A stretch of 64,000 nucleotides of DNA from Clostridia bacterium (GCA_017543905.1 JAFYFC010000053.1:47562-111561), one strand, 5' to 3'. Shown: positions 53,226 through 62,374, numbered from the stretch's first letter. The notes: a model not told the origin generated them from the letters alone. Made by a program: numbers and translations.

Positions 53226-54959
53226 TTAGTCCGCGTTCAATATAAGCGTAAGATTGTTAAAATTGAGTGAATATGTATATGCCGCCTCGCTTGTGAGCGC
53301 GAGCACCAGCCGGATGCCGAGTGCATCCTTGCCTTCGGCAGGCACATAGCTTACAGGGTCAAACGCATGGCAGTCGTCACGGAAGCGCAGCACCCAGTGA
53401 CCCGGTTTTTTAAGTATGCGCAGATACAGGCTGTGGGGACGCTCGTCTTTGGAAAAGCCGTGCGCGATTACGTTGCCGGCCATTTCTTCTATGCACAGCA
53501 TTATGTGATTGCTGATTTTGGAGCTTTGCCCATGAGATACGCAGAAGCGTTCCGCCGCCTCGGAGGCTGCGAGCACGTCCTGTTCGGTGTGGATCACTGT
53601 CTCGTACAGGTTTTCCTCAGTTACGCCGAATTCACTGCCGAGCAGCAGATAAGCGCCGTCCTTCCAGGGCGCGCGTCCGCTTTTGGCGCGAATATAAATC
53701 AGTATCAGTGCGAGCGCCAACGTTTCGCCGCACACGAAGAACAGCCACGCGCCCGTAACGCCCATAAGCGCCGTCATAACGAGCGTGGAGCAGATCGGCA
53801 GCGCTGCGACCTCAAACAGCGAAATCAGCTCCGTCATAATCGGCTTGCCCGTCGCCTGATACATGTTTTTGAGCATATTTACGATGCAGCAGGGTATCAG
53901 CCCCAGTGCGTACAATCTTAAACCGGTAACGGCGAGTCTGCCCGGTATGAACAGATGCACAAGCTGCGGCGCAAATATGCACAGCGCTATGCCCATCAGT
54001 CCGCCCAGCAGCAATGAGCTCCTGCTCAGACAGCGAATAAGCTCCTTAAGGCTCGTTCTGTCTTCCTCGTTATAAAAAATCCCCGCGAGCGTCAGAGACA
54101 CGCCGCCTATACCCGTGTTAATGCAGCAGCTTGCGTTGCCTATCGTGTTAATCACCGAGAACGCGGCTACCGCCGCGACTGCGTGCTCACCGCTTGCTTT
54201 AAGTATCTTGTTTACGACGAATATAAGCAAAACGTTTGAAGCCATATTGAAGCCGGCGGGCACGCCGCCCGCAAACAGCTCCCCTATCTTCTTAAGCGTC
54301 ACTCTCTTAAATGAAAAACGGAACACGCATTTTTTCGACAGAAAATATACGGCCGCTACCGTCATCGCCGCGTAATAGCTGAGCGACGAGGCAAGCCCCA
54401 TGCCGAACATTTCCCAATGAAGCACGAGCACGTTCAGTAAATCGAGCGCTATGTCCGTTACCGTCATGGTCAGAACCGCAGCGATCAGCAGCCCGCTCTG
54501 ACCTGCCATCTGCAGAAACGGCACTAAAACGAGCGCCGCCATCGAACCGGGAGCGCCGATTATAAAGCCTTCCATATATGCGCTCGTATCCTCGTGCAGC
54601 TTCCCGCTTTTGCCAGCTCCGAGCCAATCGGCGAGGGGCTCCCGTATCAGCAGCACTATCGCCATGAACGCAAGCGAAATAGCGGCGACCGCTGCCAGCG
54701 CCGAGGAATATCCGGCGTTGGTTTCCTCCTGCGAGCCGCGTCCGAGCGACTTTCCGCAGGCCACCTGGATGCCTGCGGCAAGTATGCTGCCTATAGCGCC
54801 TATAGCCAGCAGCACGGGGTTTGCCAGACCGTACGCGGCAACGGCTCTTACTCCGAGAAAGCGTCCGATCATTATACTGTCTATCATCAGACAGACGGAC
54901 ACGGTCAGCGCGGAGACGATCTGCGCTGCGAGCATCTGCCGCACAAGCTTTTTAACCAT
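53226..54959 (-). CDS. MATE-family transporter fused to a C-terminal HATPase (RsbW-like) domain
   Basis: 577 residues. Residues about 1-435 form a MATE transporter of 12 helices, with D-S-I-M-I-G-R-F-L-G in the first segment and N-M-A-S-N-V-L-L-I-F-V at the start of the second half. Residues about 445-577 form a GHKL ATPase domain of the HATPase_c_2 type: N-box I-E-E-M-A-G-N-V-I-A-H-G-F, G1-like F-R-D-D-C-H-A-F-D-P and G2-like L-G-I-R-L-V. Typical MATE proteins have no such tail. It is first in an operon with STAS and HATPase-like genes, suggesting transport linked to partner-switching signalling. Confidence 0.9.
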   Translation of the reverse strand: MVKKLVRQMLAAQIVSALTVSVCLMIDSIMIGRFLGVRAVAAYGLANPVLLAIGAIGSILAAGIQVACGKSLGRGSQEETNAGYSSALAAVAAISLAFMAIVLLIREPLADWLGAGKSGKLHEDTSAYMEGFIIGAPGSMAALVLVPFLQMAGQSGLLIAAVLTMTVTDIALDLLNVLVLHWEMFGMGLASSLSYYAAMTVAAVYFLSKKCVFRFSFKRVTLKKIGELFAGGVPAGFNMASNVLLIFVVNKILKASGEHAVAAVAAFSVINTIGNASCCINTGIGGVSLTLAGIFYNEEDRTSLKELIRCLSRSSLLLGGLMGIALCIFAPQLVHLFIPGRLAVTGLRLYALGLIPCCIVNMLKNMYQATGKPIMTELISLFEVAALPICSTLVMTALMGVTGAWLFFVCGETLALALILIYIRAKSGRAPWKDGAYLLLGSEFGVTEENLYETVIHTEQDVLAASEAAERFCVSHGQSSKISNHIMLCIEEMAGNVIAHGFSKDERPHSLYLRILKKPGHWVLRFRDDCHAFDPVSYVPAEGKDALGIRLVLALTSEAAYTYSLNFNNLTLILNAD

Positions 54960-55032
54960 TTATCGCTCCAAGGTATACGCGCCGCAGCCGCGGCGCGAAA
55001 TCTGTCAATCGGCTAACGTTATTTACACGCAA

Positions 55033-55059
55033 GCCTGCGCTTGCTGAGCGAGCGCAGGC
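55033..55059. terminator. GC-rich hairpin in the gap before the MATE operon
   Basis: GCCTGCGCTTGC (55033-55044) pairs with GCGAGCGCAGGC (55048-55059) with one T-G pair. No T-run follows. It may be a processing or termination site. Confidence 0.45.
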
Positions 55060-55119
55060 AGTCTTTGTACATCAGGCACAAAGGCAGGTTTTGAAGTATG
55101 CCACCAAAATGATAACTCA

Positions 55120-55138
55120 GGCGGCGCTTAACGCCGCC
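55120..55138 (-). terminator. Hairpin after the 185-residue secreted protein gene
   Basis: GGCGGCG/CGCCGCC (55120-55126 and 55132-55138) with a CTTAA loop, 14 bp past the stop of the gene ending at 55152. The following minus-strand tail TTATCATTTTG is T-rich. Confidence 0.6.
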
Positions 55139-55151
55139 CGCTATGCTTATT

Positions 55152-55709
55152 TTATTCGGCGTCCAGTGCGATAAAGTCCATATCGCTCATGAAGTCGATA
55201 ACCATCTGAATCTGCTCGTCGGTCAGGCCGCCTTCGGCTTCAAATCCGGCGCTCAGAACGAATTCCAGCTCGTATCCCTTATATACGGTGTAGAAGTCGA
55301 TGAAGTCTACGTCGTCCGCTATCTCTTTTATAATCATCACCTTGGTGCCGAAAGCGGTTTCGGCGTAAGTGATTTCGACCTTGTCCTGATCGGTGAAGGT
55401 TTCTTCTATCTTGGCGAGCGCTGCGTCGTCAAGATCGTTCAGACGCTCCACCTCGCTCATCAGCTCTTCGAACGCTATCGAGATCGTGAGCATAGGCTTC
55501 GTCTGGTCGTCTGAGACCACTATCGCCTGATACCAGGTCTCGTCCTGATAAATGATGTTGAGGGTATAGCCTTCGGGAATAACGCCCTTCAGTTCAAACG
55601 CGCCGTTCATGCTTACCTCGCCCATGCTGGTCTTTTCGGCAGTCTCCGCAAAGGCCGCGCAGGACAGCGCCATGATCAGGCAAAGTACGATTGCAAGTAT
55701 CTTTTTCAT
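55152..55709 (-). CDS. Secreted hypothetical protein
   Basis: 185 residues with a signal peptide ending S-C-A-A-F-A-E. The mature part is acidic (many Asp/Glu) with alternating strand-helix character, beginning M-G-E-V-S-M-N-G-A-F-E-L-K-G-V-I-P-E-G-Y. It has no Cys, no repeat and no recognisable catalytic motif. AAGGAGAAG precedes the ATG. It lies 48 bp downstream of the SH3 protein gene on the same strand and may be cotranscribed. I do not recognise the family. Confidence 0.75.
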   Translation of the reverse strand: MKKILAIVLCLIMALSCAAFAETAEKTSMGEVSMNGAFELKGVIPEGYTLNIIYQDETWYQAIVVSDDQTKPMLTISIAFEELMSEVERLNDLDDAALAKIEETFTDQDKVEITYAETAFGTKVMIIKEIADDVDFIDFYTVYKGYELEFVLSAGFEAEGGLTDEQIQMVIDFMSDMDFIALDAE

Positions 55710-55757
55710 AATCCTTCTCCTTATTAAATCATATAGTAATGGGCGTCAGGCGAATGC

Positions 55758-56345
55758 TTACTTTACGCTCGTGTACTTTCTGCTGATAAAGCCGATCGCA
55801 CCGGTGGTCTTGTCCTGTACCTGATACCAGTTGGTCAGCTCGGCGAGCACCGTAAGCTCCTTGCCGTAGGGCAGGGTCGCGATCTGCTGCGCGGAGGTTG
55901 AGGGCGCCCATCTGAGGTATACCCAGCCGGTAACGCGGCCCGGATTTACCATGATGGTGTACGGGGTCTTGACCTTCTTGGCGGATTTGAACTGCGCGTT
56001 CATCGCCGCGAGGGCGGCAGCCGCATCTTCTTCGGTGGATGTGTCTTTATCGGGATTTACGTATTCGCCGGGATTCGTCTTGCTTAAATAACGCGTGAAC
56101 ACGTAAACGATTCTCCCGTCCGAAAGCGTTACCTGAGACCAGCCGTTCGTCATCGGTATAACGTTTTTGAGCTCGGTACCGTATTTGAACGAGCCCAGCA
56201 CGTTACTGGGGTCTACCTTGGGCTCGCTGCGGTAATTCAGGTTTATGCCGCTGTTCGTTTTTACGTAGTAGGTGTCCGCAAGTGCGAAGGCAAACGATGC
56301 AATAAGCAGTATTGCCAGTATCATTGAAACTATGCGCTTGGTCAT
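55758..56345 (-). CDS. Secreted protein with two bacterial SH3 (SH3_3) domains
   Basis: 195 residues. The signal peptide ends F-A-F-A-L-A-D. The first SH3 repeat is about residues 24-90 (I-N-L-N-Y-R-S-E-P...L-G-S-F-K-Y-G-T-E-L...W-S-Q-V-T). The second is about 130-195 (V-Y-L-R-W-A-P-S-T...I-A-T-L-P-Y-G-K-E-L...W-Y-Q-V). N/W-x-R-x-x-P and W-x-x-V are the SH3_3 signatures. Such domains bind cell-wall peptidoglycan. GGAGG lies 9 bp before the ATG, and TATAAT is found on the minus strand near 56411-56406. No catalytic domain is attached. Confidence 0.88.
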   Translation of the reverse strand: MTKRIVSMILAILLIASFAFALADTYYVKTNSGINLNYRSEPKVDPSNVLGSFKYGTELKNVIPMTNGWSQVTLSDGRIVYVFTRYLSKTNPGEYVNPDKDTSTEEDAAAALAAMNAQFKSAKKVKTPYTIMVNPGRVTGWVYLRWAPSTSAQQIATLPYGKELTVLAELTNWYQVQDKTTGAIGFISRKYTSVK

Positions 56346-56636
56346 GTTCGTTCCTCCTTGTTCCGGGGAAGTGCCCCGAAGTATCCGATCCTTCAGATCT
56401 GTTATATTATACTGCCAAAGTGTTAAAAAACCGTGCTTATCGGGCGTGCAATTTATTTTTTACAGCTTATTTCGTGCGCTTTGACGTATTTATATACGCG
56501 CATGTTCAGCGTCCGTCAGCGGCTTTACAAAAGAATTCCCGAAAAAGCCAAATCAGTCGGTAAAATATTCCTCGCATACGCCACAAACCGATTAATATAT
56601 GGTATAATCATTGCAGTAAACAAAGGCGGTGCAGAT

Positions 56637-58718
56637 ATGAATATCGAGCTGTTCAAAAATCCCACTACCGAATATAAACCCATCTATACGATCGACTGGA
56701 ACGACAGGATAGAAAAAGCCGGGATCGACCGTCTGCTTTTATCGTTAAAGCGTATAGACGCGGGCGGGTTTTACGTGCGTCCGCTCGCAAAGCAGTTCCG
56801 CCCCAATCAGATGCGCACGTATTTGGAGCCCGAATATCTGACGGACGAGTTTTTTGAGCTGATAGAGTATACGATGCAGCGCGCGCGGGAGCTTGGGCTG
56901 CTTATGCTCATGTACGACGAGGCCGGCTGGCCCTCCGGCTACGCAAACGGCGCCGTCACGCGGCAAAACGCGGCCTTCGGGCGCTCGCATCTCGGCTCTC
57001 CGGCGCATCCCACGCTTACGGACCCGCTTAACCGCGAAGCGACCGAAGCGTTCATAAATTCGACATATATTCCTTACTTTTCGCGCATAAACAGCTTTTA
57101 CGCCGCGTTTACCGACGAGCCCTCCGCGGGCGATCTGCCCTGGCCGCGTGAGTTCGATTCCATGTTCGACGACGCGGAAAAAGCGGCGCTTAGCGATGCC
57201 GCGCGCGAGGACGAGTTCGCCCTGAAAACCCGTATACGCTATCGCCGCCTGTGCGGAGAGATGTTTTTGAACAACTGGTTTAAGCCCGTACACGAGGTAT
57301 GCCGCAGGCACGGCGTGCCGCTCACGGGACATCTGGACGCGGATCATATTACCCTCGGCGCGCCCTCACGGGGTTACGGCAATCCCCTGCCGCTGCTGCG
57401 CGAATTGGACATTCCGGGCGTGGACGTGATCTGGCGGCAAATCGACCTGACGCACCCAAACGACTGCGGGAATTACTTCTGGCCGCGCTTTGCGTCCTCC
57501 GCGCAGGCGCAGACGGGCGGCAAGCGGGTTTTAAGCGAAAGCTTCGCTATATACGGCGCGTCTCTTACAGGAGACGAAATGCGCTATACGATAAACGCGC
57601 AGCTGAGCCGCGGCGTCAATCTGTTCAACTTCATGGGCGTGCCATATTCGACCCGCCGCATGCTCGCGCTTTCGATGCGTCCCGCGTTCATAGCTGAAAT
57701 GCCGGGCTTTGAAGCGCTTTCGCCCATAAACGGCTTTACCGCGCGCGCGTGCGCGCTTATGAGCATGGGCAAGCGCGCGGCAAGCACCGCGCTGTATCTG
57801 CCCGTCGACGATATACTCGCGGGCGGCTCGTGCGCCGAAAAAGCCGCCGCCGATTTCGACAGGCTCGGGCTTTATCTTGAGGAAAGCGGCGTGGATTTCG
57901 ACATAACCGACGACGAGTTCGCGCATACTTACGAAAGTCTGATAGTTCCCGAAAACCGCTTCTGCCGCCTGAAGGCGGGCGGAAATATCGGCGCAGGGCT
58001 TAAGACGGACAGCTGCGAGCTCGTGCATTACACCCGTGTGCTCGATTCCGGCGAGCAGATTTATTACGTATTCAACCGCGCGAGCAAAGCGATAACTGCC
58101 GAATTCGAAACCGGCTTCGATTACGTACTCGATCCCGAGACCGGCTTTGTGACGCGCTTTGCTTCGCGCACGCAAAGCTTCCTGCCCGGGCAGGCGCGCG
58201 CGTATCTGATAAGCGGCGAAAGCTATCCCGAGGACAAGCCGCTGTACGGACGTTCGCTGCAGGCTGGCGGCTTTAAGCAGATTTCGGCGACCCGCCTTTT
58301 TATAGACGAGTCTGGCGTTCACAGCGAAAACGTCCCTTCGGCGGAATTTGACGGCGAGTTTTCAGGAGAGATCGCATACGCGGCGCGTATAACCTTGCCC
58401 GAAACGCCCTCTGACGGCTGCATGATAGATTTAGGCAGGGTCGAATGCAGCGCCCGCGTTTTTATAAACGGCACATACGCGGGAAGCGCGGCTTTCCATC
58501 CGATGCGCGTATACGTGCCGCGAGAGCTTGTCGCGGCGCGTGAATTTGAGCTCGAAATCCGCGTCTCCAATACCGCAGGAAACGCGGTCGCCGCCGCGAA
58601 GCTCGAAAGCATATTCCCGCAATACGAGATCGGCTCGTACCACAGCGCGCACACGCTTGAGTTTGAGCTCCATTCGCCGCGCGGCGGAATGTACGGTCCG
58701 GTTAAGATACACTATTAA
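56637..58718 (+). CDS. GH106-like glycosidase (rhamnosidase superfamily)
   Basis: 693 residues from ATG 56637; the open frame extends upstream to 56433, but that part reads through promoter-like DNA (TATAAT at 56603-56608) and has no ribosome site. Y-D-E-A-G-W-P-S-G (93-101) matches the Y-D-E-D-x-W-P-S-G motif of GH106 alpha-L-rhamnosidases. F-T-D-E-P-S (158-163), a barrel with H-L-D-A-D-H and L-S-E-S-F-A-I-Y-G segments, and a C-terminal jelly-roll (V-F-I-N-G-T-Y-A-G-S near 605) agree. It is shorter than classic GH106 (over 1000 residues). No signal peptide is present, so it acts inside the cell. Substrate is inferred from family resemblance only. Confidence 0.75.
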   Translation: MNIELFKNPTTEYKPIYTIDWNDRIEKAGIDRLLLSLKRIDAGGFYVRPLAKQFRPNQMRTYLEPEYLTDEFFELIEYTMQRARELGLLMLMYDEAGWPSGYANGAVTRQNAAFGRSHLGSPAHPTLTDPLNREATEAFINSTYIPYFSRINSFYAAFTDEPSAGDLPWPREFDSMFDDAEKAALSDAAREDEFALKTRIRYRRLCGEMFLNNWFKPVHEVCRRHGVPLTGHLDADHITLGAPSRGYGNPLPLLRELDIPGVDVIWRQIDLTHPNDCGNYFWPRFASSAQAQTGGKRVLSESFAIYGASLTGDEMRYTINAQLSRGVNLFNFMGVPYSTRRMLALSMRPAFIAEMPGFEALSPINGFTARACALMSMGKRAASTALYLPVDDILAGGSCAEKAAADFDRLGLYLEESGVDFDITDDEFAHTYESLIVPENRFCRLKAGGNIGAGLKTDSCELVHYTRVLDSGEQIYYVFNRASKAITAEFETGFDYVLDPETGFVTRFASRTQSFLPGQARAYLISGESYPEDKPLYGRSLQAGGFKQISATRLFIDESGVHSENVPSAEFDGEFSGEIAYAARITLPETPSDGCMIDLGRVECSARVFINGTYAGSAAFHPMRVYVPRELVAAREFELEIRVSNTAGNAVAAAKLESIFPQYEIGSYHSAHTLEFELHSPRGGMYGPVKIHY

Positions 58719-58786
58719 TAAGGCCATTTGTTATAAAACGGCTTACCGCCGTCTCGATTTGGCGGATTAGAGTCAGGCGCGGCAAA

Positions 58787-58821
58787 ATCGCCGGCCCACG
58801 GGAACGTGGTGAGCCGGCGAT
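58787..58821 (-). terminator. Strong hairpin terminator of the BspA-like fragment
   Basis: ATCGCCGGC-CCACG-GGAA-CGTGG-tga-GCCGGCGAT (58787-58821) forms a near-perfect long stem. On the minus strand it is followed by TTTTG. Confidence 0.75.
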
Positions 58822-58877
58822 GTCGTGGTGCGGGTAATGTCGTGTCAGGGCAAGTTCACAGGGAATTCGCCCCTGGT

Positions 58878-59654
58878 TTATTGAATGTAGCTGACAGGAA
58901 TGTTGTGACTATTGGCATATCTTTCCGCATAGCTGCCCTTGACGCAGAGGAAGGTGAGATTGTAGCTGCAATTCTCGAACGTATCGAAATCGTCTATGTA
59001 AGTCACGCTGGCGGGTATCGTTATACGTGCCAGACTGCTGCAACCGTAGAACGTAGAGCTTTCTATTCTCGTCACGCTGCTGGGAATCGTTATGCTCGTA
59101 AGGCGGCTGCAACTGTAGAAGGCAAAATCGCTTATTCCCGTTACACCATTTGGTACATCGAAGGCCTGTTTGCCGGCAGGAACAGACAGCAGCGTCTGCA
59201 AGGTTTTGTCATACAAAGCCCCGTCGACAGAAGCATAATAGCCATTATTCTCGTTTACGTCGATGCTCGTCAGGCTGCTGCAGCCAGCAAAAGTATACAT
59301 AAGTGCTAAACTCGTCACGCTTTCGGGAATAGTGATGCTCGTAAGGCCGCTGCAGCCGTAGAACGCATCATAATCTATGCTCGTCACGCCATTCGGAATC
59401 GTTATGCTTGTAAGACTGCTGCAGCCGTAGAACGCGTCATGACCTATATACGTTACACCAGCAGGAATCGTTATACTCGTCAGGTAGCTGCAATAATAAA
59501 ACGCGCAGCTTCCTATACTAGTCACACCGTCGCTGATCACGACCGCTGTAACCTCGGTGCCCCAAGGTGTGACATGATCACCGGGTATAATGATACCATA
59601 ATCAGAATCATAATAACTCCAACCCCACATTTCACCGTTGCCACTGATTGTTAA
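58878..59654 (-). pseudogene. BspA-like leucine-rich-repeat surface protein, 5' end missing
   Basis: At least eight LRR_5 units of about 23 residues are present, of the form T-S-I-T-I-P-x-G-V-T-S-I-G-x-x-A-F-Y-G-C-S-x-L. The ORF has a nominal ATG at 59630, but homology clearly runs upstream in frame as L-T-I-S-G-N-G-E-M, which is the segment leading into the repeats in intact BspA proteins. It then hits a TAG at 59658-59660. No ribosome site, signal peptide or N-terminal domain remains. At 59650-59656 the sequence switches to a relaxase gene on the other strand. The intact gene would encode a secreted adhesin-like protein. The C-terminus Y-A-N-S-H-N-I-P-V-S-Y-I-Q and terminator are intact. 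Confidence 0.85.
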
Positions 59655-60651
59655 CCGCTACTACGAGCAGGAGCAGTGCAATGAGCGGATTGACCTACGG
59701 TCCTATGAGCGTCAGCAGTCTGAACAAGTTCCCACTGTCCACATGGGGCCATCCGTCACACAGATGGAACGGCGCGGCATCCGCACCGACGTTGGAAACC
59801 TGAACCGGCGTATCCGGGAATACAACTCCACCCGCCGCCAGCTGTCCGCCAGCATAAAGCGGATCAGTGGCCGACTGGATGAGCTGAACCGACAGCGCGA
59901 GGAAACCGCCATCAGCATCTTCCCCTATGATTTTGGGCGAAGTCTCATCAATCTGTTGTGGGACTACTACGACATCCGCGCCGACGAGCGCAAATCATGG
60001 TCGCGCTGCACCCAGAGAAAGGCGTCCGTCAACGATCTTCAGGCCATGGCAGACAATTTCGACTGGCTGGTACAAAACGGGCTGACGGAGATCGAGGATT
60101 TCAATGCCCGGTTTAAACAGCTAAAGGCAGAGACCGAAGCCGCTACCAAATCCATTGACGAGATGGAATTCAGGCAGCGCGGTCTTGAAACGCAGCTGAA
60201 ACACCTGCGCAACCGGGACAAGTACCGCCCCATCTATGAGAAATACACTGGGAAGGTATTCAGAATCACCAAGGAGCGCTACAAAGAGGAGCATCGGGAC
60301 GAGCTCGATCTGTACCGCAGCGCTGTGCGGTATTTCAAGGCTCATCTGGAAATGGCAACTGCCAGCAAGGCCGATGTCGCCGCTGAGATAAGGGAAGCAA
60401 AAGCTGATCTTTCTGCAGCAAAGGAAAAGCTTGTAGCGCTGAAGACGCAAATCGAACCTTTCAACAGGATCTCTTACTACCTTTCGCAGATCTTTAAGCC
60501 CAATCCCAATCTTGAGGCACAGGTGAAACAACCAAACGATCCAGCAATTGATCGTGAACGGAATCTCGCTACCATCAGCAAGCAACAAAGTATAGAACAA
60601 CCGCAGTCTGCCAAAGCCAGAAAGAGGCACAGAAGCGAGCCAAGCCTGTAG
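59653..60651 (+). pseudogene. C-terminal fragment of a MobA/MobL relaxase
   Basis: The frame is open from TTG 59638, but relaxase-like sequence begins about N-R-Y-Y-E-Q at 59653. N-E-R-I-D-L-R-S-Y-E-R-Q and V-H-M-G-P-S-V-T-Q-M-E-R-R-G-I-R-T-D are the segments found after the catalytic domain in MobA/MobL proteins of mobilisable elements. A long helical tail follows. The catalytic N-terminal half with the Tyr and HxH motif is absent. The gene normally nicks element DNA at oriT for conjugation, and this remnant could not. Its stop lies in a large hairpin. Confidence 0.85.
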
Positions 60652-60672
60652 TGTACAGGCCGACTCGCTTCT
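60631..60672 (+). terminator. Large hairpin over the relaxase stop codon
   Basis: Outer stem AGAAGCGAG/CTCGCTTCT (60631-60639, 60664-60672) and inner stem GCCTGTA/TACAGGC (60644-60650, 60654-60660). The TAG stop at 60649-60651 is inside. It separates relaxase from integrase transcription. Confidence 0.65.
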
Positions 60673-60788
60673 ACTCTCCCATATTTATGAAGGACATTAT
60701 GTTAATATTTCATCAACGTTCATTTGTCAAGGTACTTCTATCGGCGCCCAGCACCCCGAATCACCAATAATTTCCACAAGGAGGATAC

Positions 60789-62099
60789 ATGCCCAATAGA
60801 AAGAATAACCATTTCACTACAGATACTGTAAATCCAGAAAAAGCCTCTGCTGCCAATTCCACTGCAAATCTCCCCGTTGACATCTCTCCAGAAAAGCTAT
60901 ATACTCTGTCCAGGCTGCTGGAGCAAAGCGCTCCGCTGCTGTCGCTCCTTGAAAACTGCAAATCACTGCCACCGGACGGTTTGGAATCCGAAAGGAAAGG
61001 AGTTTCGGATATGTCCAAACGTCTCAAACAACGCGTAAAGATCGGCGTGAACGAGGCCGGCGAACCCATCTACAAGTGGGCCGACGGTTACTCCATCGAG
61101 GAACTCAACGACAACATCGTTCGCATTTACATCGAAAACGGCCTGCTGGCCAGGTTCAGCGGCGATTCCCCCATGGGCAGAAAAATAGACAGGCACAAAG
61201 CCTGCCCGACCTTTGAGGAGTACACCCGCGAGTGGTTCGAAACCTTCAAAGGCCCGACCCTCAAGCCAACCACCTGCAGCGGCTATCGCAGCAATCTCGC
61301 AAAGCACATCTATCCCTTCTTTGGGAAAATGAAGCTGGCCGAGATCACCACGGAGGACATTCAGCGCTTTCTGAACGAAAAGGAATCCCTGGCGCGCAAC
61401 ACCGTACACACCATGTTCATACTGCTGGGCGAAGCGCTGGAATCCGCTTACGAGGATAAGCTGATCTCGGTCGATCCTTCCAAGAGCAAACGCCTGGCCA
61501 TCACCTCCAAGGGCAAGACCGAACGCGACGCGCTCAGGCTCGAACAGCTCAGGAGCATTATACGCGCCATGTCAAGCGCTTCTCTGAGTGACGATGAGCG
61601 AAGGCTGCTCGCTTTGTTCATCTTTACCGGCATGCGGCGCGGCGAAGTGCTGGGCTTAAAGTGGGAGGACATCGACTTCAAAAAGAAGCTTATCCACGTA
61701 CAGCGCAACGTCACCTACCCGCACAACCAGCCGATCATCACCACCACAAAGACGAAGAGCGGCAAGCGTGCTATCCCGCTGGACGACAGGCTCACTGAAT
61801 TCCTTAAACCCATCGGCGCAGAAGGATACATATTAGGCGGAGATCAGCCGATCACCAACATGGTTTTCCGAAGACTGTATGACAGCATTGAGAAACAGAT
61901 AAACCTCTACAGCGCTACGCCGCACGTCTTCCGCCACAGCTACATCACAAATCTGGCGAGGGCGGACATTGACCTCAAGACCATCCAGCGCATCAGCGGC
62001 CACGCCAATATCTCTACGACCCTGAACATCTACACGCACTCCCACGAGGAAGAGGTTCAGGCTGCCGGAGAAAAGCTTGGCAGGCTGCTTGGAGCGTAG
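60789..62099 (+). CDS. Tyrosine site-specific integrase
   Basis: 436 residues. Catalytic residues are complete: Arg283 (T-G-M-R-R-G-E), Lys in T-K-S-G-K-R, His379-x-x-Arg382 (T-P-H-V-F-R-H), His405 (G-H-A-N-I) and Tyr415 (N-I-Y-T-H). An AP2-like arm-binding segment (about 75-100, Q-R-V-K-I-G-V...Y-K-W-A-D-G) and a core-binding domain (about 138-235) precede them. ATG 60789 has AAGGAGG. ATG 61011 (Met75) also has AAAGGAG 8 bp upstream, where related integrases normally begin, so residues 1-74 are an extra N-terminal piece or a separate product. It catalyses integration and excision of the element. Confidence 0.95.
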   Translation: MPNRKNNHFTTDTVNPEKASAANSTANLPVDISPEKLYTLSRLLEQSAPLLSLLENCKSLPPDGLESERKGVSDMSKRLKQRVKIGVNEAGEPIYKWADGYSIEELNDNIVRIYIENGLLARFSGDSPMGRKIDRHKACPTFEEYTREWFETFKGPTLKPTTCSGYRSNLAKHIYPFFGKMKLAEITTEDIQRFLNEKESLARNTVHTMFILLGEALESAYEDKLISVDPSKSKRLAITSKGKTERDALRLEQLRSIIRAMSSASLSDDERRLLALFIFTGMRRGEVLGLKWEDIDFKKKLIHVQRNVTYPHNQPIITTTKTKSGKRAIPLDDRLTEFLKPIGAEGYILGGDQPITNMVFRRLYDSIEKQINLYSATPHVFRHSYITNLARADIDLKTIQRISGHANISTTLNIYTHSHEEEVQAAGEKLGRLLGA

Positions 62100-62135
62100 A
62101 ATCCAAGGGTCTTCGTCCTGAAAAGCCCATCATAA

Positions 62136-62210
62136 TGTATATTATTCATCGTAATCCCTTTCTCAAGGCTCTGAAACGCCCCTGAAAAAAACTCTTTTGA
62201 ATAATATACA
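62136..62210. repeat. 13-bp perfect inverted repeat downstream of integrase
   Basis: TGTATATTATTCA (62136-62148) and TGAATAATATACA (62198-62210) flank 49 bp, starting 37 bp past the integrase stop. Confidence 0.75.
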
Positions 62211-62323
62211 CGACCACCCTTCGGTCTTGCCACAAGATTTCCAGTTTCCATAAACGTCTTTTTCCAGATTTGTGGCAAAATCCGAGGTTTTCACCCGAAA
62301 GGGTCTTCTTCCGGATATACTGT

Positions 62324-62374
62324 AGTGCCCATATTTCATGGAATTAATCTTAATTCGCATAAAATTTGGGCACT
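62324..62374. repeat. Inverted repeat with AGTGCCCA arms
   Basis: AGTGCCCA (62324-62331) and TGGGCACT (62367-62374), with A/T-rich partial extension on both sides. Confidence 0.5.

Noticed and set aside
56433..56636. 68-codon N-terminal extension of the GH106-like gene
   Set aside because: It covers a TATAAT-containing intergenic region, does not look like family sequence and has no ribosome site.
58909..59600. Spaced repeats of about 69 bp resembling a CRISPR-like array
   Set aside because: They are coding repeats of the LRR_5 units (23 codons), with degenerate copies and no unique spacers.
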